Shown one piece after another: positions 1 through 7,005 of a stretch of DNA of 64,000 nt. The notes under the pieces are model-generated. The model was given only the letters and a program-made list of their open reading frames with translations. It made no database searches and was not told the DNA's origin. Numbering within the stretch: the first letter of the stretch is position 1; the number at the start of each line of letters is the position of its first letter. Source of the DNA: Solidesulfovibrio aerotolerans (GTDB taxonomy: Bacteria > Desulfobacterota > Desulfovibrionia > Desulfovibrionales > Desulfovibrionaceae); assembly GCF_009856865.1 (NCBI RefSeq), contig NZ_WVUD01000004.1:1-64000 (forward strand). The letters are read 5' to 3'. Both the position numbers and the translations under genes were made by a program.

Positions 1-54
1 TTTGAACTTGATGTCATGGCAATTTATGCCATTTTTTCAAAATTGATCGCCTAA
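1..54 (+). CDS. 3' end of an unidentified upstream gene (partial)
   Basis: Frame 1 is open from the window edge to a TAA at 52-54 and gives 17 residues ending IFSKLIA. The next ORF follows after only 13 nt, and the composition is AT-rich like the genes after it. This suggests the last codons of a gene co-transcribed with the radical SAM gene. Too little is visible to name a family, and a chance open frame of this length cannot be excluded. Confidence 0.4.
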   Translation, partial: FELDVMAIYAIFSKLIA

Positions 55-67
55 GTGGAAAGGCATC

Positions 68-148
68 ATGAGCTTGCACCAGTTGTCGCTTTCAGGCGTC
101 AAGCCTTTTCTTAGCCGGACAGTAATGGGAGAGGATATGAATGGATAA
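68..148 (+). CDS. 26-codon small ORF coupled to the radical SAM gene
   Basis: An ATG at 68 follows a purine-rich stretch (GGAAAGG at 57-63). It opens a 26-codon frame, starting MSLHQLSLSG and ending GEDMNG, that stops at 146-148. The frame overlaps the start of the radical SAM gene (141) by 8 nt, an arrangement typical of translational coupling. The peptide has no Cys and contains Ser, Thr, Lys and Pro residues. It could be a leader that couples translation, or a short precursor peptide modified by the neighbouring enzyme. Expression is unproven. Confidence 0.4.
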   Translation: MSLHQLSLSGVKPFLSRTVMGEDMNG

Positions 149-1256
149 TATAAAAAAAATATTGGTTCAAGATGAGCGCTATAGAGAACGGATTGAAACG
201 TGCCTGAAGAGCCCATCTGTTTTTATAGCGCCGACAAACTATTGTAATTTTTCATGCTTGTATTGTTCAACAAAGAATACACAAAAGAGTAAGATTAATA
301 TAGATCTTGATTTTGCGAAGACTATTGTCGATCAGTGTATCGAAAACAATTGGGATTTTTCATTTGGTCAAACTTATGAGCCTTTTTTGCATCCAAAGAT
401 AAGCCGTCTGATTCGGTATGTCCACGAAAACGGAAAAGTATTTAGTTCGGCAACAAATGCAATGAAAATTCCGGCAGACGTATTTGATCTTCCCATGAAT
501 TTGATCATAAGCTACAGCGCCGATGAATCTGACTACAGATTTCGGCAGAGTTCCCTAGCCTATGATTTGTACCAAAATAAAATTGTTCAATTTGTTCGGC
601 ACCGTATTGCCAACACTATTCCAGGACTCATAACGCTTCAGATCGCAGACTACAGCATTTTCAAGGGTGTTTTTGCCTATGACAAACGCATTTATGAAGT
701 TGGGCAAATATATCAAAAGTCACAGAAGCTCCTGAGACAGCTTGGCCTTGCAGGGTCTGTCGACGATTCCGAATGGCGCAATAATATTAGCCAAAGAAGG
801 GCACTCGTACTTTTTGAATCGCAATGCACTAAAATCCAAGTAGAACCGACTAAAATTATGCCAAATACGTATGAAGCGTTTGCTTCAATGCCACTATCTT
901 ATGAGAACCGGGGATACTGCGATTCGTGTTTCACCACGATGTCAATTCAAGCAGATGGGGAGGTGGCTTTTTGTTGTTGCGATCCAACAGCCCAGGTTGT
1001 TGCAGGCGCCATAGATTTGAAGTCAAATTTGCGTGATTTTTGGCTTGGAAGGGAAATGTCTGAAATTCGCAATAGTTTTAGGATGTTTGCACCGAAGCAT
1101 TCCTTTTGCGCCCAATGCCTCAGCAACGTGTCAGAGAATATCAAGCCATTGCTCACCGTAAAAGATCCTGCCCTCGTGGCTGCAATACTTGCAAGCCATG
1201 GAATTGTTGATGATCTTCCCTGGTGCTCCTTCCCGAAGCCTCTTGTCGGGATTTGA
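141..1256 (+). CDS. Radical SAM protein with SPASM-like C-terminus
   Basis: This 371-residue protein belongs to the radical SAM superfamily. The [4Fe-4S]/SAM-binding motif CNFSCLYC (C35, C39, C42) lies near the N-terminus. A Cys-rich C-terminal region (C260, C263, C278-C280, C323, C326) resembles a SPASM or twitch domain that carries auxiliary clusters. Such enzymes modify peptides, sugars or enzyme side chains, and the substrate here is not evident. The ATG at 141 is chosen because GGGAGAGG lies 6 nt upstream; the ATG at 137 meets a stop after three codons. The gene is AT-rich (roughly 40% GC by eye) in a chromosome well above 60% GC, which suggests transfer, as is common for surface-polysaccharide clusters. 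It is preceded by a coupled 26-codon ORF and faces a methyltransferase gene. Confidence 0.8.
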   Translation: MDNIKKILVQDERYRERIETCLKSPSVFIAPTNYCNFSCLYCSTKNTQKSKINIDLDFAKTIVDQCIENNWDFSFGQTYEPFLHPKISRLIRYVHENGKVFSSATNAMKIPADVFDLPMNLIISYSADESDYRFRQSSLAYDLYQNKIVQFVRHRIANTIPGLITLQIADYSIFKGVFAYDKRIYEVGQIYQKSQKLLRQLGLAGSVDDSEWRNNISQRRALVLFESQCTKIQVEPTKIMPNTYEAFASMPLSYENRGYCDSCFTTMSIQADGEVAFCCCDPTAQVVAGAIDLKSNLRDFWLGREMSEIRNSFRMFAPKHSFCAQCLSNVSENIKPLLTVKDPALVAAILASHGIVDDLPWCSFPKPLVGI

Positions 1257-1472
1257 TGCAACAAGCCTGATACGTTTCATGAGCCGAAGCGCTGGTTTCG
1301 GTGCCTCGGGCACTGCCCCCTGCAACAGTCTTCGTATCTGCCAGATGCGCAAGGTCCATCGGATAGGACGGCCTGGCATCCGGCAAGCCTGCAATCGTCT
1401 TCCTCTCGATACGCTGCGCCAGCCGCCGGACGGTCTGGTGCGGTGGAAAAGACGTGTCTGCCACCGTGGCGC

Positions 1473-2141
1473 TCAACAGCAGGCGGCTTTTTTTTGCAGA
1501 TGCAGGCGCAATGCTCCTGCGTCTGGTGGCATTTGGTCCTCTGGCAGAGCTTGTCTGCCAAGTATGGAGGTGGCCACGCTTGCCATAAATCGGTAGCGCG
1601 ACATTTCCAACACGTCCCAGCCTGCGCCGAAGATTTCGGCGAGGTCCCAGGACACCAGGGTCGGTTCGCAGGGTTTCGGCGTCGGACTCACCTCGCAGGC
1701 AATGAGGACATGGCCGCCGACCGCGACGACGCGCCCGATTTCGGCCACGGCTTTTTCCAGATTGTCCACGTGATCCAGGGAATTGATCGACGTCACGATG
1801 TCGAAATGCTCGTTGGGAAAAGAGATTTGTTCCACAAAATCGGGAGTATACTCCATGCGGTGCTTGTCAGTTCCAAGGAACGTGTAGGCCTCGGCCAGGG
1901 GGTCGAGTCCGACGCGTTGTGTGGTATTGTCGGCCCATTCCAAGGAGCCGCAGGGGCCGCAACCGATGTCGAGCAGCCGCTTGCCTGTGTAGAAAGATCT
2001 GTCTAGGTTGAAAAGTGTCGTAAAAAGAGCCTCGTAATGATCATTGGCAAGGAAGCCATAGTCAGCGCCACGCTTTTTCCAAAACATGTATTCATGGACA
2101 TATTTCGAGATGGGGTTTTTGTATGCTCCCTGGTGCGGCAT
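1473..2141 (-). CDS. Class I SAM-dependent methyltransferase
   Basis: The 222-residue protein carries the SAM-binding motif I LLDIGCGPCGS at about residues 56-66. An acidic motif II follows (VGLDPLAE), then a Rossmann-like pattern with the loop TSINSLDHV. This matches the Methyltransf_11/UbiE-type fold, but the substrate is unknown. The start at 2141 (MPHQGAY) is preferred over an upstream in-frame ATG at 2183 because AAGGA lies 8 nt before it. The protein ends in an unusual KKAACC tail encoded by a poly-T tract. It is convergent with the radical SAM gene and more GC-rich, so the two need not share a history. A role in lipopolysaccharide or sugar methylation is an inference from the neighbourhood only. 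Confidence 0.75.
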   Translation of the reverse strand: MPHQGAYKNPISKYVHEYMFWKKRGADYGFLANDHYEALFTTLFNLDRSFYTGKRLLDIGCGPCGSLEWADNTTQRVGLDPLAEAYTFLGTDKHRMEYTPDFVEQISFPNEHFDIVTSINSLDHVDNLEKAVAEIGRVVAVGGHVLIACEVSPTPKPCEPTLVSWDLAEIFGAGWDVLEMSRYRFMASVATSILGRQALPEDQMPPDAGALRLHLQKKAACC

Positions 2142-2373
2142 TGGAGTGTTCCTTCTTTGTTTGAATATGGGCCTAAAAAACAAGCATCAAATTGCTTGCC
2201 GGTCATAAAGCGGAAAGTTGCCTGCATACTGAGCTTTGGATTCCATTTTTTCGTGAAATCTGTCAAGTGCAGTGCAGGAGGGTCAAGTGAAGGGGCGTGA
2301 AGGAGCGTGGCAACGAACGGCAGTGACAACGAAGGCAAGTGCGCGTGGAGGGATGCGCCGGCCTGCAGGCCGC

Positions 2374-2406
2374 AAAAAAAGCCGGAGCCCTGGCTGGACT
2401 CCGGCT
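2374..2406 (-). terminator. Rho-independent terminator of the porin gene
   Basis: On the minus strand an 8-bp GC-rich stem (AGCCGGAG pairing with CTCCGGCT, arms 2380-2387 and 2399-2406) is followed directly by seven U residues (2374-2380 region). It lies 26 nt after the porin stop codon. Confidence 0.85.
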
Positions 2407-2432
2407 TGGCGTCGGTTGGATCGCGTTGGTTG

Positions 2433-3929
2433 CTAGAAGGTGTACTTAAAGCCGAACGACACCTTCCAGGCGTCTTCGGCTTGGTTGGCCAGGCGACGGC
2501 CCCAGACACTGCGCTGGAAAGCGCTGGGATGGGCCCAGCCGGTTTCCATGATCAAGGCCAGATTGTCATAGAGCATGTATTTGCTGTCGAAGTTCAGTCC
2601 CATGACCCATTCATCCGCCGTCAGGTCGCGGCCCATGACGAAGATGGGGTTGGAACCGAGCACGTCGTTGGCGTAGCGGATGGCCTTGGACGAGTTGTTG
2701 CCGTGGACATAGGCGAAGGTCAGGCGTTGGCTGAGCTTTTCAATGAAGCTCACGTTATTAAGCGATGCGCCAAAGCCCCAGGCACCCACGGGCGAGATGC
2801 CCATGTTGGAGCCTTTGACCAGTTCCTGGCCACCGTCGAACAGGAAGCTGTTGCCGGCGTTCCAGGACTGGGTGCCGCCGTTGTGCTCGCCGCCGCGGCC
2901 GGAGCCGGGGAAGAAGTTGGGCATGCGCTCGGAACCGTTGCGGGTGGAGCTGTCTTCACCGGTGGACCAGAAGCCGAAGGCCTGGGGAGTCAGCATGGTG
3001 AAGCCGGTGTACTCGGCGGCGGCGTCGATGAACCAGCCGTTGCGCCGGTTCTTGTCGTACTCGTTCATGCCGTGCTGGCCCCAGATCACGTCGCCGTAGA
3101 ACTTGAACGGATCAAGCGCCGTGACTTCCAGGGTGGTACCGGCCCACAGCGCGGTGATGAAGTTGTTTTTCCAACCGACCGGAGAAGCGGCGAACAGGCC
3201 GGCAGAGACGAGGCCTTCGGCCCAGCCGGCTCCTTCCAGGTAGTGGCCGCCCTTGCCGCCGACGCCGAAGAGAGCCCACGGGGTGGCTTTGAAGCCTTCC
3301 ACGGTGATGGGCAGGGCCAGCATGTAGCCCTCTTCGTTGGAGTACACGGCGGTGGTGGTGGGGGCGTAGGTGCGGTCGCTGGAGATGGTGCGCACGTAGG
3401 CCAGCACCAAGCTCAGATGATTCTCGATAAGCGGCGCGGAAATGACCAGCGAGGCCACGTCTTCGTCGAAAATGATGCTGCCGGCGAAAAAGGAGCTTTG
3501 CGGAATGGAGGCCGGCTGGAGACCGGCGCTGATGGAGATGTCGCAGCCGGGCCATTTGAAAGCGAGATAGGCCTGATAGACTTCGACAGACACGGTGGGG
3601 TTGGCGGCGGTCAACGTGCCGTGGCCCCAGGTGTCTTCGACCTTGATGCCCAGACGGAATTTCACGGCTTCATTGGCGATAAAATCGGAACGCAGGCGAA
3701 AGCGTTCCCAGATTTCAAAACGGTCTTCGGTCCTGGTGCCGGCCCGCTGGATCGTGCCAGCCTCATTGAGCCATTTGGAGCTGTTCCAGCCGGTGAAGTT
3801 GCGGTTGGCGAAAAAGTTGCCGTACACCAGCGCATCGCCCGTCATCCGCACCTCGGTGGCTGCCTCGGCGCGGAATGCGGCCGTCATCACCAGGGCGGCC
3901 GCAACGATCAAAAGCATCAGACGTTTCAT
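2433..3929 (-). CDS. Outer-membrane porin, Desulfovibrio homotrimeric type
   Basis: The 498-residue precursor has a signal peptide (MKRLMLLIVA, cleavage likely after AEA23). A long stretch follows of alternating polar and aromatic residues typical of beta-strands, rich in W, F, Y, G and N, and it ends in FKYTF with a terminal aromatic residue as in outer-membrane barrels. The pattern matches the abundant porins of Desulfovibrionaceae that let small anions and organic acids cross the outer membrane. The start at 3929 has GGAGG 7-8 nt upstream; the in-frame extension to 3971 lacks this. The gene stands alone with a strong terminator, as expected for a highly expressed monocistronic gene. Family placement rests on recognised sequence character; the solute specificity is unknown. 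Confidence 0.85.
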   Translation of the reverse strand: MKRLMLLIVAAALVMTAAFRAEAATEVRMTGDALVYGNFFANRNFTGWNSSKWLNEAGTIQRAGTRTEDRFEIWERFRLRSDFIANEAVKFRLGIKVEDTWGHGTLTAANPTVSVEVYQAYLAFKWPGCDISISAGLQPASIPQSSFFAGSIIFDEDVASLVISAPLIENHLSLVLAYVRTISSDRTYAPTTTAVYSNEEGYMLALPITVEGFKATPWALFGVGGKGGHYLEGAGWAEGLVSAGLFAASPVGWKNNFITALWAGTTLEVTALDPFKFYGDVIWGQHGMNEYDKNRRNGWFIDAAAEYTGFTMLTPQAFGFWSTGEDSSTRNGSERMPNFFPGSGRGGEHNGGTQSWNAGNSFLFDGGQELVKGSNMGISPVGAWGFGASLNNVSFIEKLSQRLTFAYVHGNNSSKAIRYANDVLGSNPIFVMGRDLTADEWVMGLNFDSKYMLYDNLALIMETGWAHPSAFQRSVWGRRLANQAEDAWKVSFGFKYTF

Positions 3930-4005
3930 GAGTCCCTCCTCCGAAAATGACGTGTAATCCCCTCTTGGCAAACGATAAAATCAACCGACGCAGAAATATT
4001 CGACT

Positions 4006-4033
4006 GGCCCGGACCGCTGCACGGTTCCGGGCC
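4006..4033. terminator. GC-rich hairpin between AmiS-like and porin genes
   Basis: GGCCCGGA (4006-4013) pairs with TCCGGGCC (4026-4033) around a 12-nt loop. It lies 17 nt after the stop of the AmiS/UreI-like gene on the minus strand. The following minus-strand sequence is only weakly U-rich, so termination is plausible but not clear. Confidence 0.4.
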
Positions 4034-4049
4034 GAGGGCTACGCATCGT

Positions 4050-4544
4050 TTAAAAAGGCAGTGGCTTTCCAGCAAGCAATAAAAACGCCGGAATGTAAAG
4101 CCCGATGGGCACCCAGATGATGAGCGACCATGCAAGAATTTTCCCGGAAAGCTTCCCGTAGGCGTTGAGCCACACTTCCAGAGTCAGCACGGTATAGCCG
4201 GCGCAGGCCAGGGTGAAATAGTTGCTGCCCTTCACATGGTAATACATCATCATATAGATGAAGGATACGATGGCGACGGTCAGACTGACGTTGCCGACGG
4301 AGTGCATACTCTCCAAACCGGCCAGCAGCGCAAAAGCCACGGTGCAGTAGAGCAGTCCGTGGGCAAACAGCAGGCCTGCAGTGAAGGCGTCGCCCTGAAT
4401 GACATTGATGAAAGCGCCGAGAACGACGCAAATGCCGACGAAGGCGCAGATGGCCCCCGTGCCTTTCGCTTCGCCGTAGCCGAGAAAGAGCAAGGCCACG
4501 GGCAGCCACATCAAGGAAATGGCAATCAAAATAGCCAGCGTCAT
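4050..4544 (-). CDS. AmiS/UreI-family-like inner-membrane channel
   Basis: The 164-residue protein is almost entirely hydrophobic, with about six predicted membrane segments. Its length and pattern fit the AmiS/UreI family (acid-gated urea channels and short-chain amide transporters). Features in line with the family are an N-terminal helix ending LLFLGYGEAKG, a second helix, a central AGLLFAHGLLY segment, and a C-terminal segment IIWVPIGLYIPAFLLL. The start at 4544 has a purine stretch (GGGGGGA) just upstream; the longer frame to 4790 is low-complexity and lacks a ribosome site. No urease or amidase gene lies nearby, so the solute is not deducible. The family call is moderate, and a generic small membrane protein remains possible. 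Confidence 0.6.
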   Translation of the reverse strand: MTLAILIAISLMWLPVALLFLGYGEAKGTGAICAFVGICVVLGAFINVIQGDAFTAGLLFAHGLLYCTVAFALLAGLESMHSVGNVSLTVAIVSFIYMMMYYHVKGSNYFTLACAGYTVLTLEVWLNAYGKLSGKILAWSLIIWVPIGLYIPAFLLLAGKPLPF

Positions 4545-4705
4545 CGTTTCCCCCCACCGTTTCTGGTTAATCCGCTCTGGAAAACCTCCTGCCAAGCGTC
4601 TGCGTTTACGCCAAGGCGTCGCGCCGTCCGGGTCCAGAGGAGGCGAAACGCGCACTCGTCCCCCAAATGCGACGGCCGGGGCGGAGACGTCCGCTGGCCC
4701 AGGCC

Positions 4706-4753
4706 GGCGCAACCGAAAAAACCAACTGTCTTTTCGCTCGATTGGGTTGCGCC
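4706..4753. repeat. Inverted repeat in the 5' region of the AmiS-like gene
   Basis: GGCGCAACC (4706-4714) is repeated in inverse orientation as GGTTGCGCC (4745-4753) around a 30-nt loop. It sits in the long upstream region of the minus-strand AmiS-like gene, about 160 nt before its start. A T-rich run within the loop reads as U-rich on the minus strand. It could be a leader structure; no known riboswitch class was recognised. Confidence 0.35.
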
Positions 4754-4935
4754 CCCCTAAGCAAGTATCGGCCCTTAAAAAAAGTTTCATAATATTGACA
4801 TGTTAAAGATTCGTTGGGATGCTTTGGGCAGGGTCGTGGGACTCCTGCACACACTTCCGTCTGCGGTGCCCCGTCGCAAAGGGCTGGCTGTCTTCATTTA
4901 AATCCATGATATCAGCGTATTGTGGCAAATGTAAC

Positions 4936-5014
4936 TTTTTGACCGGACCGGACGCCTGAGTGGGTCAAAATTTTACGGCAAATGGTAGCGGGTCAAAAGT
5001 ACCCTGCAAAATGG
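4936..5014. repeat. Possible remnant ends of an IS21-like element
   Basis: Two direct copies of a motif starting GGGTCAAAA and ending with an A-rich ATGG lie at 4962-4985 and 4990-5014. A third, partial inverted copy (TTTTTGACC) is at 4936-4944. Spaced GGGTCAAAA repeats are characteristic of the multiple terminal repeats of IS21-family elements, but no istA/istB sequence is present. This may be a solo end or scar. The rest of the 4754-5172 gap holds no gene that I can support. Confidence 0.35.
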
Positions 5015-5172
5015 CTGTCGGCAAAACCCGGCCCCGCCTGGTTGCATCACATGCCAAGCCGGGCTAAATAGCGCACGAGTACGGCGAGTATTTGACCCCC
5101 GGCCACAACGGCCGGCCTGTTCGCCCAGCCAAGAAGCGGCCTGCGCCTGCGGCGCGCCAGGAGTGTAAAACT

Positions 5173-6996
5173 ATGTGCGGCATCATCGGGTATTGCGGAC
5201 ATCGGCCGGCGGTTCCGGTTATTATAGAAGGCCTCAAGCGCCTGGAATACCGGGGCTATGATTCGGCTGGCGTGGCCTTTCTCCAGGGCAGGGAACTCGT
5301 TTCGGTCAAGGCCGAGGGCAAGCTCGGCAATCTGGAAGCCAAACTCGCCGCGCAGAACATTTATCTGGCCACCTCCGGCGTCGGTCACACCCGCTGGGCC
5401 ACCCACGGCCTGCCCACCGAGAAAAATGCCCACCCGCATCTGGACGCCGCCCGGGCCATCGCCTTGGTCCACAACGGCATTATCGAGAATTACCAGGAGC
5501 TTAAAAAAGAGCTGGCCGCAGCCGGCATTCGCTGCGTCTCAGAGACCGACACCGAGGTGCTGGCCCAACTGGTGGGCCTGTATTTAAAGGAAAAAGGCTC
5601 TTTGGCCGAAGCCGTGTCCAAGGCCCTGTCCCGGGTCGAGGGCTCGTATGCCATTGTGGTGGTCAGCCGCGACAATCCGGGCATGCTCTACGCCGCGCGC
5701 AAGCATTCGCCCCTGGTCCTGGGCGTGGGCGTGGGCGAAAATTTTCTGGCGTCCGACATTCCGGCTTTTTTGCCCTACACCCGGGAAGTGGTCTTTCTCG
5801 ACGACGGCGAGATGGTGCGCATCGACGCCGGTTCCTGGCAGGTCATGGACGCCGTCACCCTGGCTCCTGTTGCGAAAGAAGTCCGCCATATTTCCTGGGA
5901 CGTGGCCGCCGCCCAGAAGGGCGGCTACAAGCATTTCATGCTCAAGGAGATCTTTGAGCAGCCGCGCGTCATTGCCGACTGTCTGACCGGCCGACTGGAC
6001 CGGACCACGGGGCAGGCCGTGCTGCCGGAGTTGGAAGATTTGCCGGCCCCGGAACGGCTTTTCATCGTGGCCTGCGGCACGTCCTACCATGCCGGGTTGT
6101 GGGGCATGTATCTGATGGAACAGTGGGCCGGCATCCCCACCCGGGTGGAAATCGCCTCCGAGCTGCGTTACCGCGACCCCATCCTCGGTCCCGGCGACAC
6201 CGTGGTGGCCATCAGCCAGTCCGGCGAGACAGCCGACACCCTGGCCGGCATCCATTTGGCCAAGGCCCGGGGGGCCAAGGTCATCGGTCTTTGCAACGTG
6301 GTCGGTTCGACCGTGGCCCGCGAGGCCGACGTGGTGCTCTACACCCAGGCCGGACCGGAAATCTCCGTGGCCTCCACCAAGGCCATGTGCTCCCAACTCA
6401 CGCTTTTAACGCTTATGGCCATGGCCTTTGGCCGCAAGCGCGGCGTGCTGCCGGCGGAGGTGGCCACGCGCTGCCTGCCGGCCCTGGAAGCCCTGCCGGC
6501 CGAGCTGGACGCCGCCTTGCCGGGTATGCGCCAGCGCGCCCGGGAACTGTGCCGCGTCTATGCCGAGGCGCACAGTTTCCTCTATCTCGGCCGGGGGTTG
6601 TGCTACCCCTTGGCCCTTGAGGGGGCGCTTAAGCTCAAGGAAATCTCCTACATCCACGCCGAAGGCTACGCTGCCGGCGAGATGAAGCACGGTCCCATAG
6701 CCCTTATTGATCCCAAATTCCCCACCTTTGCCCTGGCGCCGCTGGATGGGCTGTATCCCAAGGTCAAGTCCAACCTCCAGGAAGTCCAGGCCCGGGGCGG
6801 CAAGGTCATTGCGCTGACCAACCCCGGAGCCGATCTTGACGTGGACCATCCCTGGGAGGTTCCGGCCGGCTGGGGTCCGCTGTCCACCTTCTTCATGCTG
6901 CCGGCGCTTCAGCTTTTCGCCTACGAGATGGCCGACTACCTGGGCAAGGACGTGGACCAGCCGCGTAATCTGGCCAAAAGTGTTACCGTCGAGTAG
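5173..6996 (+). CDS. glmS: Glutamine--fructose-6-phosphate aminotransferase (isomerizing)
   Basis: GlmS converts fructose-6-phosphate and glutamine to glucosamine-6-phosphate, the entry step to UDP-GlcNAc for peptidoglycan and lipopolysaccharide. The 607-residue length is normal. The protein begins MCGIIGY, so Cys2 is the N-terminal nucleophile of the glutaminase domain (about 1-220; GHTRWATHG is visible). Two SIS sugar-isomerase domains follow (about 285-430 and 455-600), with the motif SQSGETADT and the conserved C-terminal end KSVTVE. The start is fixed by the need for Cys2; the upstream in-frame extension to 5092 would bury it. AGGAG lies about 10 nt upstream. It starts an operon with the amidase (9 nt gap) and pyrF. 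Confidence 0.97.
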   Translation: MCGIIGYCGHRPAVPVIIEGLKRLEYRGYDSAGVAFLQGRELVSVKAEGKLGNLEAKLAAQNIYLATSGVGHTRWATHGLPTEKNAHPHLDAARAIALVHNGIIENYQELKKELAAAGIRCVSETDTEVLAQLVGLYLKEKGSLAEAVSKALSRVEGSYAIVVVSRDNPGMLYAARKHSPLVLGVGVGENFLASDIPAFLPYTREVVFLDDGEMVRIDAGSWQVMDAVTLAPVAKEVRHISWDVAAAQKGGYKHFMLKEIFEQPRVIADCLTGRLDRTTGQAVLPELEDLPAPERLFIVACGTSYHAGLWGMYLMEQWAGIPTRVEIASELRYRDPILGPGDTVVAISQSGETADTLAGIHLAKARGAKVIGLCNVVGSTVAREADVVLYTQAGPEISVASTKAMCSQLTLLTLMAMAFGRKRGVLPAEVATRCLPALEALPAELDAALPGMRQRARELCRVYAEAHSFLYLGRGLCYPLALEGALKLKEISYIHAEGYAAGEMKHGPIALIDPKFPTFALAPLDGLYPKVKSNLQEVQARGGKVIALTNPGADLDVDHPWEVPAGWGPLSTFFMLPALQLFAYEMADYLGKDVDQPRNLAKSVTVE

Positions 6997-7005
6997 GCGG
7001 CCGGT

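Noticed and set aside
2307-3950. 547-codon open frame opposite the porin gene
   Set aside because: It is antisense to a clear porin, is Gly/Ala/His-rich and has no ribosome site; it arises from high GC at third positions.
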